From Marinibium conchae (GTDB taxonomy: Bacteria > Pseudomonadota > Gammaproteobacteria > Enterobacterales > Alteromonadaceae), in NCBI RefSeq assembly GCF_015595035.1, contig NZ_JADNRN010000001.1, positions 1,550,001-1,614,000 on the forward strand: 64,000 bases of DNA. Direction: 5' to 3'. How positions within the stretch are numbered: the stretch's first letter is position 1; every line of letters starts with the position of its first letter. Below are positions 8,444-16,668 of the stretch, piece after piece. A model generated the notes under the pieces. That model ran no database searches and had not been told where the DNA came from. It worked only from the letters and a program-made list of their open reading frames with translations. The position numbers and the translations under genes were made by a program.

Positions 8444-8880
8444 TATCGATACCCTGCTTTAGTAGCCATAATACCTTGGTTAGTAATATTGGCGTTTTTT
8501 AACCATTTCCCCATTGCTGATAGTTCATCTTCGGCCCCGGCATGAACTAAAAAAGTCATGTCGTAATCGTTAAAAGCTCGTTTGACCACTGAAGAAGATG
8601 ATGACAATAGGCGCTCATCACGCAAAACCATGCGCTCTACATCAGCTAACTGCCTTTGCTTAAAAGTGAGCAACTCATGTTTTTTACTCATCTCAATATC
8701 ATTATTTAAGAACACAGCAATAAGTGCTGCTCTTTCACGCTCAAGGTTTATCAAGGTATATAAGTTCTTATCCTTTGTATTAGCATGAGCTTGGCTTGAA
8801 ACCCCAGCTAAAAGTAAACAGCTTACGGCTAAGCTGATTAGCGCAGAAACGCCGGATTTTGTTGCTGTATGTAGAGTCAT
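8443..8880 (-). CDS. Small exported helical protein
   Basis: A 145-residue protein with a standard signal peptide: charged start, hydrophobic core about residues 11-27 (LISLAVSCLLLAGVSS), and a likely cut after AHA at residue 33. The mature part is nearly all predicted helix, with LINLERERAALIAVFLNNDIEMSKKHELLTF in heptad-like order. It ends in a short segment with DYDMTFLVHAGAEDE. The start is supported by a strong ribosome site (AAGGGG, 7 bases upstream) and the stop is fused to the next start (TAATG). I recognise no family. Position just before the channel gene and export to the periplasm suggest a structural or regulatory subunit of the same assembly. Confidence 0.78.
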   Translation of the reverse strand: MTLHTATKSGVSALISLAVSCLLLAGVSSQAHANTKDKNLYTLINLERERAALIAVFLNNDIEMSKKHELLTFKQRQLADVERMVLRDERLLSSSSSVVKRAFNDYDMTFLVHAGAEDELSAMGKWLKNANITNQGIMATKAGYR

Positions 8881-8916
8881 ATTATTTCCCCTTCAAAGAA
8901 AATGCAGTGTGTTTAG

Positions 8917-9873
8917 CTATAAAAATAAATCTGCCGCTTGCGCAGGCTTTGTAAAGTTATTAATGATTGCGCCGTCTTCTGTTTCTTCATAAGCGATAGT
9001 GAATTCAATCGACTGCGCATCCAAAGCAACTAACTTGGCCATATAACTGATCATTAATGATTCTTGATCGAGCAAAGATTGGTCGCTCGCCGCTTGCATC
9101 AAGAGCTGGCGAACATACTCTTGAGCGCTTACCTCAACCCCATCAATCATTGGTGCCATGGCAGCTTGATGTTTGGAAATCGCTTCTTTCAAGAGCTCAA
9201 TTTTGTTTAAATTAGCAGCAAATTCATCAGCATAGGGACTTTGCTTTCCCAAACCTTGGCCCAGCAAGCTATCGTCTACTCGCGCTATCACTTTTTCCAT
9301 CCGTGCTCTCGCCGCCTCTTGACTCGCTTTCAACTTTTGAAAATCGACACTTGCTGAAGCATTTTCTTGCCTGAGTAGTTTTTGCAATACATCTTCATAC
9401 AGCGATTGTTTTTGATCCAAAGCTTGTTGGCGCAACACTTGGCTTTGCTGCATATCATCTAAATAGCTCGATTTCAGTTGCACCAACGACACTCGTTCCT
9501 CAATCATGTCGTTGTCACTTACATCTACTAACAGAGATTGAAGCGCTTTAATTTTTGTCGCCTTTGCAACAATACGCTCTTCAGCAGCAAGTAATTCATT
9601 AGCAAGTGGCGACAAGTCAAAGTCTTGCTGAATACGCTTTTCAATTAAGTTCGCAGGCAGCTTAATAAGGCTTTCCGACGCTAAAGGCTGCCAGCCATCG
9701 TTCGAGCTTGACGTCGCATGCGCCAAACCAACATGCATGGCAGTGGTCAATAGCATAGCCATGCTTAGAAAAGCAGCGCTTAGAGAACGTCGCTTTTTGT
9801 GTTGATGTTTACTTTTTGCTAACGCAGGCTGTTTTTCTTCCACAAGAGTTCTTGGGCATATTACACGCATCAT
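8917..9873 (-). CDS. Exported coiled-coil protein
   Basis: A 318-residue protein with an unusually long, very basic N-region (KSKHQHKKRRS, residues 20-30) before a hydrophobic core (about 32-50) and a plausible signal-peptidase site near AHA (residue 53). The mature protein is almost entirely helical, with long charged heptad stretches (about 85-215) and a C-terminal region with MISYMAKLVALDAQSIEFTIAYEETEDG. AGGAG six bases before the first ATG supports this start; a second ATG follows at once. It lies 9 bp after a lipoprotein gene and 36 bp before another exported helical protein. No enzymatic motif is visible and I do not recognise the family. It could form a periplasmic scaffold or filament-like part of the locus. 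Confidence 0.78.
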   Translation of the reverse strand: MMRVICPRTLVEEKQPALAKSKHQHKKRRSLSAAFLSMAMLLTTAMHVGLAHATSSSNDGWQPLASESLIKLPANLIEKRIQQDFDLSPLANELLAAEERIVAKATKIKALQSLLVDVSDNDMIEERVSLVQLKSSYLDDMQQSQVLRQQALDQKQSLYEDVLQKLLRQENASASVDFQKLKASQEAARARMEKVIARVDDSLLGQGLGKQSPYADEFAANLNKIELLKEAISKHQAAMAPMIDGVEVSAQEYVRQLLMQAASDQSLLDQESLMISYMAKLVALDAQSIEFTIAYEETEDGAIINNFTKPAQAADLFL

Positions 9874-9882
9874 CTTACACTC

Positions 9883-10470
9883 CTAATTTCTACGCCAATG
9901 ATACTGACGAACCAGATCATCGCGCATAGCTTGGTTAATATTCAGCACCATCAGTTGGTTCTTCGACAAAGATTTGTGATTGAGTAAGGCCGTTGCAGTA
10001 TCTACAAACGAACTATAGTCAGAGAAAAATAAGTCTTGCTGCGGAAACTGACGAATAAACTCATCAAAGCTCTTTTTGGCACTTTTTGAATCACCGGCTT
10101 TGATAAAATTCATTACGGCTAAGGCTTTAAGTTGCATTGCCTTTTCTTTGTGTGGATGCTGCGAATCAAAATGAATGCCGTCGACACAGCGTTCAGCGTT
10201 TTTGGCTAAGGCAAGGTTTTGCGCTGCACTGCCGTTCTCACCAATGCTAATTTGCATATCGCTCACCCCATCTAAGCATGATGTACTTATGTGCTCGTAC
10301 GATGCAGCGTTCGCCGCAGCTTCTTTTGCAACTGCGGCGTTTGTGTGTGCATCGTTTAGGGAATTAGATGAGGTGCTCATGCAAGCGCTTAATGTAAAAC
10401 TAACAGTCACTAGCATCAACATGCTTTTGATTACGCGAAATGCGCGGGATTTATTTTTAGGTAGCTTCAT
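9883..10470 (-). CDS. Lipoprotein with TPR-like helical repeats
   Basis: A 195-residue protein with a type II signal ending FTLSAC (Cys at residue 30), so it should be lipid-anchored. Ser at +3 and absence of Asp at +2 favour the outer membrane by the usual sorting rule. After a Ser/Ala-rich linker, residues about 95-165 form helix pairs with A-rich packing (KEKAMQLKALAVMNFIKAGDSKSAKKSFDEFIRQFPQQ), which reads like one or two degenerate tetratricopeptide or Sel1-type repeats. GGAGG five to six bases before the ATG is a strong ribosome site. The 160-bp gap upstream is the only sizeable break in the leftward cluster, so a second promoter may start here. No family recognised. Confidence 0.8.
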   Translation of the reverse strand: MKLPKNKSRAFRVIKSMLMLVTVSFTLSACMSTSSNSLNDAHTNAAVAKEAAANAASYEHISTSCLDGVSDMQISIGENGSAAQNLALAKNAERCVDGIHFDSQHPHKEKAMQLKALAVMNFIKAGDSKSAKKSFDEFIRQFPQQDLFFSDYSSFVDTATALLNHKSLSKNQLMVLNINQAMRDDLVRQYHWRRN

Positions 10471-10630
10471 TGTAGCCTCCAGTTTTAGTCGTACTGAGGG
10501 CTATGAAAAGCTTAGGCTGATTTTTTTGAAAGTGGATAAAATGGTGTGCACCTAGCAGGTAGCCGAGTGCTTAACGCTCACTGGATTACTAGTAACGTGT
10601 ATACTGCAATACTTAAGCTAATGTTGGTAA

Positions 10631-11920
10631 TCAAGGCTTTTCCACCATCAGTGTTTGCGTGAGATAGCGTGGATTGATATGAGTCCTTGTAAAAAATTCA
10701 GCTAAGGTCTCGACTGATGCCTTCTCTTCTACTGGCAAGCCCGACAAATAATCAGTTAGGCTAGCTAAGTCACTCAGGTCAAGTTTCTGAGATGTGACTA
10801 GCAGAATAAATTGCCGGTTCTCTGTTTGCATGCGCGGCAAGTTAATACGCCACATTTGTTGCCCTGATGACTCAAAAGAACTTAATTCCATTACTGTTTT
10901 GGTATCGGTAATCATCCAAATCTGTGGCAAATCGACATTAGTCACCAAGTCAATGCTGCATAATTCCGAGATAAATTGAGCAGGCAATTTACTCACAAAT
11001 TGCTGTTTAATGTCTTTCTTAATGAGTAAGGAATTCGCATCGCATTTGCCGCCATTTTTGCTTGTAATGAAATATGAAAGATTCAGGTTCATGGTATCGT
11101 TATGCTCTGTTTTTGAAAACGATAGATAAATGGCCGCAGATACAGCAGCGAAAAGTACTGTTAACATTAAGATTAAGACTTGCTTTAGTTTTCCTTCAGG
11201 GATGGACTTAAATATAGAAGTGTCTCGCTTATAATCGTTAGCGGCATTAGCACTTATTTCATGAGCCAAATTGCTAGCTCTGTCGCTAGCCTCACCTTCC
11301 ATTTCATAATACGTCGACACCTCACCTTGCATAGAGTTTGTTGGTAAAAAGTGGGCGAAATGTGTATGTAAATCGTCAATATGCTTAAGGCTATGAGCTT
11401 TACATAGCAATTCTGGGAAATGCGATAAAGCATTATCTTCAGGATAGAAAAAACTCACCAGAGCGCCTTTTCTGGCCCATGCGCTTACATGCGGGTTGGC
11501 GCTAGTGATTTTCTCTGCTAGACCGCTTATTGATTCTACTTTGCCGCTAGAGGTATTGACTTGCCCAGTAAGGCAAAAAACAAAATCGCCAGCCTCAACA
11601 TTACCGTCTCCCAGGCTGTACGCAGTTTCTGATTCAATACTCTTAATCCAGTGAGCGGTAAAAATACCAAGCTGCCAACTGCTACCTTGTTCGATGTTGC
11701 TCGCTAAATTAGTGCGATAGGCAGCTCCACCAAAATGACGCTTTATAATACCGGTGTTTTTTTCAATAAAGCCGTGGTACGCAGCACTTACGTTGACCAA
11801 ATCAGGCGAACCATTAATTGTCAGCACCGACTGTAAACTGGCATCCTGCAGATCAACAACACTTTGTACGGCGACTAAACCTTTAGTTGTTGCAATAAAA
11901 ATATGTACTTTTTGACTCAT
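10631..11920 (-). CDS. Membrane protein with N-terminal Lon-protease-like domain
   Basis: A 429-residue protein in three parts. Residues about 5-195 resemble the proteolytic (S16) domain of Lon. FCLTGQVNTSSGKVESISGLAEKI lines up with Lon's (V/A)xTGEIxxxGxVxPIGGLKEK, and FFYPEDNALSHFPELL followed by AHSLKHIDDLHTHF follows the usual I-P-x-x-N and C-terminal hinge order. Lys137 in GLAEK is the expected catalytic Lys. The catalytic Ser motif GPSAG is replaced by GSSWQLG, with Ser80 or Ser81 as candidates. There is no AAA+ domain. A transmembrane helix spans about 246-268, and the rest (about 270-429) would be periplasmic with two or three Cys. It overlaps its upstream gene by four bases. Whether it cleaves anything is unknown; it may be a pseudoprotease or a binding domain. 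Confidence 0.7.
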   Translation of the reverse strand: MSQKVHIFIATTKGLVAVQSVVDLQDASLQSVLTINGSPDLVNVSAAYHGFIEKNTGIIKRHFGGAAYRTNLASNIEQGSSWQLGIFTAHWIKSIESETAYSLGDGNVEAGDFVFCLTGQVNTSSGKVESISGLAEKITSANPHVSAWARKGALVSFFYPEDNALSHFPELLCKAHSLKHIDDLHTHFAHFLPTNSMQGEVSTYYEMEGEASDRASNLAHEISANAANDYKRDTSIFKSIPEGKLKQVLILMLTVLFAAVSAAIYLSFSKTEHNDTMNLNLSYFITSKNGGKCDANSLLIKKDIKQQFVSKLPAQFISELCSIDLVTNVDLPQIWMITDTKTVMELSSFESSGQQMWRINLPRMQTENRQFILLVTSQKLDLSDLASLTDYLSGLPVEEKASVETLAEFFTRTHINPRYLTQTLMVEKP

Positions 11921-12501
11921 TCTCTATCTTTCGCCTGCAAAAACATATGTGTGTCGGGGTGACTTAGCACAGTATACAAACGGCTTTGCTTTTCTATCAA
12001 CTTTTGTGCTGTTCCTTCAATCGGCTTTGGAAAGTGAAATACAGTGAATTGCTTATCAAGCAGCAAATGTAGAAATACACCATGCTCCATCGACGATGAC
12101 ACATCGCTATCATGCATTTTTAGGGTCAACAAAACATACACTTGATCTGGGTTGATCGGGTCGGGCTTTAATCTCAGCGAGAAACGAGCACTATCTCTTT
12201 GGGTAATTAAGTCGCTAGTGCTTGCAGAGACTTGTTTCGCACTGTCGTCCCAACAGAGTTGTTCTAATACCCGAATATATTGACTACGCAGAGCCAAGTT
12301 TGTGTTTATCGTCTTTAATATTTCTTTAGCGCGCTCAGTGCCGGGTAATTGGGCACAAAAGACTAAATCATTAAATAGCAGTTTTTGATTACTGCTACTG
12401 CCCTTTTGTTTCAGTTCTCTCAATTGCTGAGTGGCCACAAAAAGGCTTTCGGAAAACGCACTTTGTTCTTTGCTTTGCTTGGTCGGCTTATTAGTTGCCA
12501 T
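11917..12501 (-). CDS. Conserved-looking cytoplasmic protein of unknown function
   Basis: I do not recognise this 194-residue protein. The start at 12501 is preferred over an ATG twelve bases earlier (12513) because GGAG stands six bases upstream of it, and the earlier ATG lacks a good site. There is no signal peptide or membrane helix. The first half is helical and basic (KQSKEQSAFSESLFVATQQLRELKQKG). The second half is strand-rich (RFSLRLKPDPINPDQVYVLLTLKMHD ... GVFLHLLLDKQFTVFHFPKPIEG), so it looks like a small alpha/beta domain. It is tightly packed between the 603-residue unknown protein and the Lon-like protein, overlapping both genes, so the three are probably made together and may interact in the cytoplasm. 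Confidence 0.75.
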   Translation of the reverse strand: MATNKPTKQSKEQSAFSESLFVATQQLRELKQKGSSSNQKLLFNDLVFCAQLPGTERAKEILKTINTNLALRSQYIRVLEQLCWDDSAKQVSASTSDLITQRDSARFSLRLKPDPINPDQVYVLLTLKMHDSDVSSSMEHGVFLHLLLDKQFTVFHFPKPIEGTAQKLIEKQSRLYTVLSHPDTHMFLQAKDRE

Positions 12502-14302
12502 TGAAATCTCCATGTCGCTTTTCTAATTCATCATTGAATATGAAAAGATCAGCCCTAAAAATTTCATCTAAGCCTGCATTTAGCTCATTGTGGTCTGTGT
12601 CGTCGTCAACGCTACCTTGCTCATTAACCTTGTCCCGCGCTACCGGTAAAGAGCTTACTGTGGAGGCTAAGCTTTCGCATACGCCCTGAAAGCTATTTGT
12701 AAGTTCAAGGCAATGGGAAATAGCCTGCCACGACTCTATATATAATGTTGTTTCAGTAAATGAATCTTCACTCTGAAAACCTGACCGATTATTTTTAGAT
12801 AATGCTCGGTAGGCGCAATCAACCAGAGTGTGAAGCCCATCGCAAGCAAGTATCAGCTTTTGAATTTGGGTAAAGCTCGGGTTTCGGCATGATTGTTCAG
12901 TTAGTGTAGCCACAGTTTTATCGTACGCGCTTTGCAAGCAGTCGTGCGAGATAGCCAATTTTGAGCTTTGTGTAAAAAATGTTCTGTCACTTCTAAGCGC
13001 GAAAGCAACTGCCTCTAGTAGACAGGCCAAGCTGCGCTCGTCTTTTTTCACAAGCAATACAGCTGCGCAACACAATAAGGCATTCGCAGCAATCGCTTCC
13101 CATTTTTTTAGTGACGCATAGTATTGGGAGTATGGCGCAACCGGATGTTTTAATATCGTATGTTGTGAGGCCTGCGTCGTTTTATCCAATACACCGCCAT
13201 TACCCTCGTCGTTTATTGCAGACACATTATTTCGCTTGCGCTGTATCAGTATCGCTTGCAAAGGAGCAAAGCTATTGAGTCGTAGTATCGACATTGGAAA
13301 GTCTTTTAGCACTCGTCGTGTCGCTAAAATTGAAGAAATATTGTGATACTGTGCTTTGGTAAGTGATTTAGGTGACTGACATAAGAATTCATAATCAAGG
13401 TCACTCACGCTACAAGCCGAGACCTGCTCATACAAGCCGTTTTTTTGAAGGGGGTCGTTAACGTCAGTGTCGAATGAATGCGCGTGTTTGATGTTGAGCT
13501 TGTCAAACTCAATACGCTGAGTTTCTTGGTAATCGAGCATATCAAAAAAAGCACTTTGAAAGCGAACAAAACCTTCTTGCTGACCGCTTTGCTGCCAAAA
13601 AGCCAGTATCGCGGCGTCGTCTAATGCGTCAAAAGGCTTAATAGCCTGATGTTGTCGACACTCTTGGTGGTAGTTGTGAAGCCAATTATCTATATAACGA
13701 TATTTTTGTTGTAAGCCTGCATTGCGCAAATGCTTTTTAAGAAGGTCGTATATTTTTTTCTGCAGGAGCGATGCGAACTTCGAAACACCTTTACTATCGC
13801 TACCTTTTAGGTTTAGCTGAATTTCGTCAATTAGCCCATGAAAGTGACTTAGCAACCACTCGAGAAAGGCTGCCAATAAATTCACCCGTGTTGCTGAAAC
13901 AGTAAAAGTATCTTTGCCCGATTGGTAGTGTAATCCTTGGGCGTTTAAACGCCATTTCGCGTCATTAGCGAAAGGCTGAGCCCCCTGGCTTTTGGTCGCG
14001 TCCTGTTGATTGTTAAGCAGGGCCGATATTGCCACTCTAAATGTACTTGCATTGCAGCTATCTTGTAGCCAAAAAAATGATAATAGAGCATTCGACTTAT
14101 GTTGGTTAAGCTCTATGACAGGCCAGCATAAATAGCAAAGCTCCAAACATAACTTTCCGTAATTTCTGCATACAATATATTGCGCCAATTTATCGATTGT
14201 TTTGTGTGAATACTTTAGTCGACCCTGCAAGTTTACGGTTTCTCGAAGTAACTCGAAGTCTGCTTGAAGTTGCTCACTAACGCCGCTTGAAATCGTCGTC
14301 AT
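12491..14302 (-). CDS. Large cytoplasmic helical protein of unknown function
   Basis: A 603-residue protein with no signal peptide and no convincing membrane helix, so probably cytoplasmic. It is rich in Leu, Ala, Gln, Cys and His (for example RNYGKLCLELCYLCWPVIEL near residue 60) and looks mostly helical. Two regions stand out: about residues 185-270 (KKIYDLLKKHLRNAGLQQKYRYIDNW...) and about 405-545, where helices such as NALLCCAAVLLVKKDERSLACLLEAVAFAL recall alpha-solenoid packing. The C-terminal 30 residues are acidic (DDDTDHNELNAGLDEIFRADLFIFNDE). It overlaps the FHA-protein gene by four bases and may be an adaptor or kinase target recognised by that FHA domain. That is inference; I recognise no family. 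Confidence 0.75.
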   Translation of the reverse strand: MTTISSGVSEQLQADFELLRETVNLQGRLKYSHKTIDKLAQYIVCRNYGKLCLELCYLCWPVIELNQHKSNALLSFFWLQDSCNASTFRVAISALLNNQQDATKSQGAQPFANDAKWRLNAQGLHYQSGKDTFTVSATRVNLLAAFLEWLLSHFHGLIDEIQLNLKGSDSKGVSKFASLLQKKIYDLLKKHLRNAGLQQKYRYIDNWLHNYHQECRQHQAIKPFDALDDAAILAFWQQSGQQEGFVRFQSAFFDMLDYQETQRIEFDKLNIKHAHSFDTDVNDPLQKNGLYEQVSACSVSDLDYEFLCQSPKSLTKAQYHNISSILATRRVLKDFPMSILRLNSFAPLQAILIQRKRNNVSAINDEGNGGVLDKTTQASQHTILKHPVAPYSQYYASLKKWEAIAANALLCCAAVLLVKKDERSLACLLEAVAFALRSDRTFFTQSSKLAISHDCLQSAYDKTVATLTEQSCRNPSFTQIQKLILACDGLHTLVDCAYRALSKNNRSGFQSEDSFTETTLYIESWQAISHCLELTNSFQGVCESLASTVSSLPVARDKVNEQGSVDDDTDHNELNAGLDEIFRADLFIFNDELEKRHGDFNGN

Positions 14303-16668
14303 AGGTCGCCCTGTTGCTGAGGTTTTTTCTGAGCATGCGCTAGTCCCTCAACTGCTATTTCGCTTCCGTGCATAGCTTGACTTATCTGCTCACTGTAAAC
14401 TGTTTCACCAATAATATGATTCTCGCTATCTGCTGTTGCTGGTTGGGCATCGTGCAGATTTAGCGTAAACACCTGACTCCCTATTTGTAAGGTTAACGTT
14501 TCTATCAGCGGCATAGGACCATTAAGCGGCGCACCATCAACCAAAATATCATTGGCTTCTGCAATGTGCGTTTGCGACTTATTGGGCATAGGAAATAGCC
14601 ACATAGATGGATAAATCTGCAATCTTAGTAGTGCTTTATTAGCGATTTCTGTTTGTGTCTGATGATGTGATTTAGCGAAATACTCACTCGCGCTCAGCCA
14701 TCGCAATTCGTGTTTGTCTTGCATTAGATAAAAATCGCTTTTACTCATGTACCATTTTGTATTTATGGAGGAACTCAAAAAGTTCACTGCAGAATTCATC
14801 TCAGGGGGCGGCATTATCGTGTTTTGGCATAAGCTCAAACATAAACATTCATTCCCAAAAACATGTTCAACTTGAATCCCTATTGGAGCCATCTCGTCGG
14901 GTGGCAGTAGATGAATTTGGTCCATTGCGCTTAACCGGTGGGTATGCTGTTGTCTCACTTTGATATATTGAAACCATACGCCGTTAGTTGAGCCCAAGTC
15001 TGATAGACTGTAACCATGATCATCACATTCAATCACCGCACTTCGACCAACTCGAGACACATTTTTTTGTGGTAAAAGAATTTGCACCGCCATACATAGA
15101 TTAGTGTCTGGCGAAGGTCTCCCCAGATGAAGCTTTTGATTACAGTTGATGATTAATTTTTGCTCATGGGACTGAATTGATAGACCTTGCCCAGTAAGAC
15201 TCTTGTTTTTAAGTAAGCGGGTTAATAGGCGTTTTATTGAGTCGATTTGGAAGTCGATAACAGGGCGATCATGTTGCTCATGATTCTTACACAAGGCGAG
15301 CGCTTCATAAGCTTGAAATAGAGACAGGTAGAGTCTACCTTCCTGTGCCAATTTAACAGCACTCTCTACTCGCTGTTTCCATTCTTTGCGCTCATTTTTA
15401 GTCTCTCGATTTTTTTCTCGTTGAGCATTAATAGCTGATGAAAGGGCTAACGCTGAGATATTCGATGCATTTTGTTCTATTGCCCTTTTCACGTACACAC
15501 TCGCTGAATCCACCTCATAGTTATGCAAGAGATCTGTCGCATTCTCAAACCACATACTCGACTGCTCTACTCGCTTTTCAATCGCCTGCTTCTTTTTCAG
15601 GCAAGTCTTGCTTAACAAAAATGGATAAGGAAGCACGAGAATTCTGTTCACCAAGCTTAACCATTTTCCTGACTGGTTGCCTGCTTCCAATTGATTTAAC
15701 TTCCAGGAGAGTGCAGAGCGCGCAACAAGAGTGAGACTTAGGAGACATATTCCAAGCAATGCAAACCATAAAAGGACAAGCTCCAGCGCGTAGGGAGTAT
15801 GTGCTCTTTGTAGCTTAAATTGATTGTCTTGCTTAACAAAACGAAAATTCGTAGGCGCATCTAAACGTTCTATTAATGTTAAAGCCTGTTGCCGAAATTG
15901 TGCTGGCGTGAAGGGAGAATCTACTTTGTACTCGACACTTTGTATGGGTAAGAGAAGCGATAGGAAAGCCCGCTCAGTTTCTTCGCTACTTAACTCAGAT
16001 TGGATATCTGCTGTGCTTGGAAGCAACAGGCTCGCCAATATCCTTGCTTCTTGCTGACTATAATCCTCAAGTCGTAAATGATATGTATAGCGCTTATCTT
16101 GATTCAGAAGCTCGGCTACGAGCTGGGTCGCTAGCGATTGGTTTACAATCGCAATATTTTCCTGCTTCGTATTTGCTCCGGCTGCGCCCTCATTCACATC
16201 TGAAGCTTGCGCAAGCTCAAAATTAAGTCGCTCAGATTTTGAGAAAAGCACCACTGCAGACAAGGTATCGATCGCTCTAAGGCTCACTTCATATCGCCAG
16301 TTTTCATTTTCGCCAGCTTCCGACACTGTGCTTGATTGTTGAAGTTTGGCGCTGTAAAAAAGCAATAAATTGACTTGCTGCTTTTCGGGTTCAAGCGCTT
16401 CATTCACTAGCGAGAATTCGTCAATAAAAACGCGCATATTTGGTTTACCGCAGAAGCTCACAAGACAATCGAGACCAAAGCTTTCGGGTGCCCTCAATGT
16501 TATCGAGCGCTCAATAAACGCTTCGGTGACAATTTGCTCGAAGTGCTGATTAAGTTCGCGATTGTCGTCTTGGGCTACTAGGATAGCTTGCCATTGATTA
16601 GCGCCTAAGCTATCGGCAGAAAGTGCACTCAGTAGGATTAGAACAAAGGCTTTCATGGCTATTTTCAT
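14299..16668 (-). CDS. Transmembrane FHA-domain protein with periplasmic N-terminal half
   Basis: A 789-residue protein. A signal-like segment (residues 1-22) precedes a domain of about 270 residues expected in the periplasm. A transmembrane helix (about 295-317) leads to a cytoplasmic part with TPR-like helices (about 370-470) and an FHA domain (about 503-600). The FHA hallmarks are HLGR (Gly516, Arg517), VSRVGRSAVIE (Ser538, Arg539, with the usual His replaced) and DLGSTNG (557-563), the set that binds phosphothreonine. Near the C-terminus (about 715-760) ILVDGAPLNG followed by LTLQIGSQVFTLNL may be a second, degenerate FHA-like fold. It overlaps the kinase gene by four bases, so it is the obvious reader of that kinase's phosphorylation. 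T6SS Fha proteins are soluble, so the periplasmic half is unusual. Confidence 0.85.
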   Translation of the reverse strand: MKIAMKAFVLILLSALSADSLGANQWQAILVAQDDNRELNQHFEQIVTEAFIERSITLRAPESFGLDCLVSFCGKPNMRVFIDEFSLVNEALEPEKQQVNLLLFYSAKLQQSSTVSEAGENENWRYEVSLRAIDTLSAVVLFSKSERLNFELAQASDVNEGAAGANTKQENIAIVNQSLATQLVAELLNQDKRYTYHLRLEDYSQQEARILASLLLPSTADIQSELSSEETERAFLSLLLPIQSVEYKVDSPFTPAQFRQQALTLIERLDAPTNFRFVKQDNQFKLQRAHTPYALELVLLWFALLGICLLSLTLVARSALSWKLNQLEAGNQSGKWLSLVNRILVLPYPFLLSKTCLKKKQAIEKRVEQSSMWFENATDLLHNYEVDSASVYVKRAIEQNASNISALALSSAINAQREKNRETKNERKEWKQRVESAVKLAQEGRLYLSLFQAYEALALCKNHEQHDRPVIDFQIDSIKRLLTRLLKNKSLTGQGLSIQSHEQKLIINCNQKLHLGRPSPDTNLCMAVQILLPQKNVSRVGRSAVIECDDHGYSLSDLGSTNGVWFQYIKVRQQHTHRLSAMDQIHLLPPDEMAPIGIQVEHVFGNECLCLSLCQNTIMPPPEMNSAVNFLSSSINTKWYMSKSDFYLMQDKHELRWLSASEYFAKSHHQTQTEIANKALLRLQIYPSMWLFPMPNKSQTHIAEANDILVDGAPLNGPMPLIETLTLQIGSQVFTLNLHDAQPATADSENHIIGETVYSEQISQAMHGSEIAVEGLAHAQKKPQQQGDL

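Noticed and set aside
10471-10630. Promoter or terminator in the only sizeable gap of the cluster
   Set aside because: A TATACA box is present on the minus strand but no convincing -35 box, and no hairpin with a T run was found.
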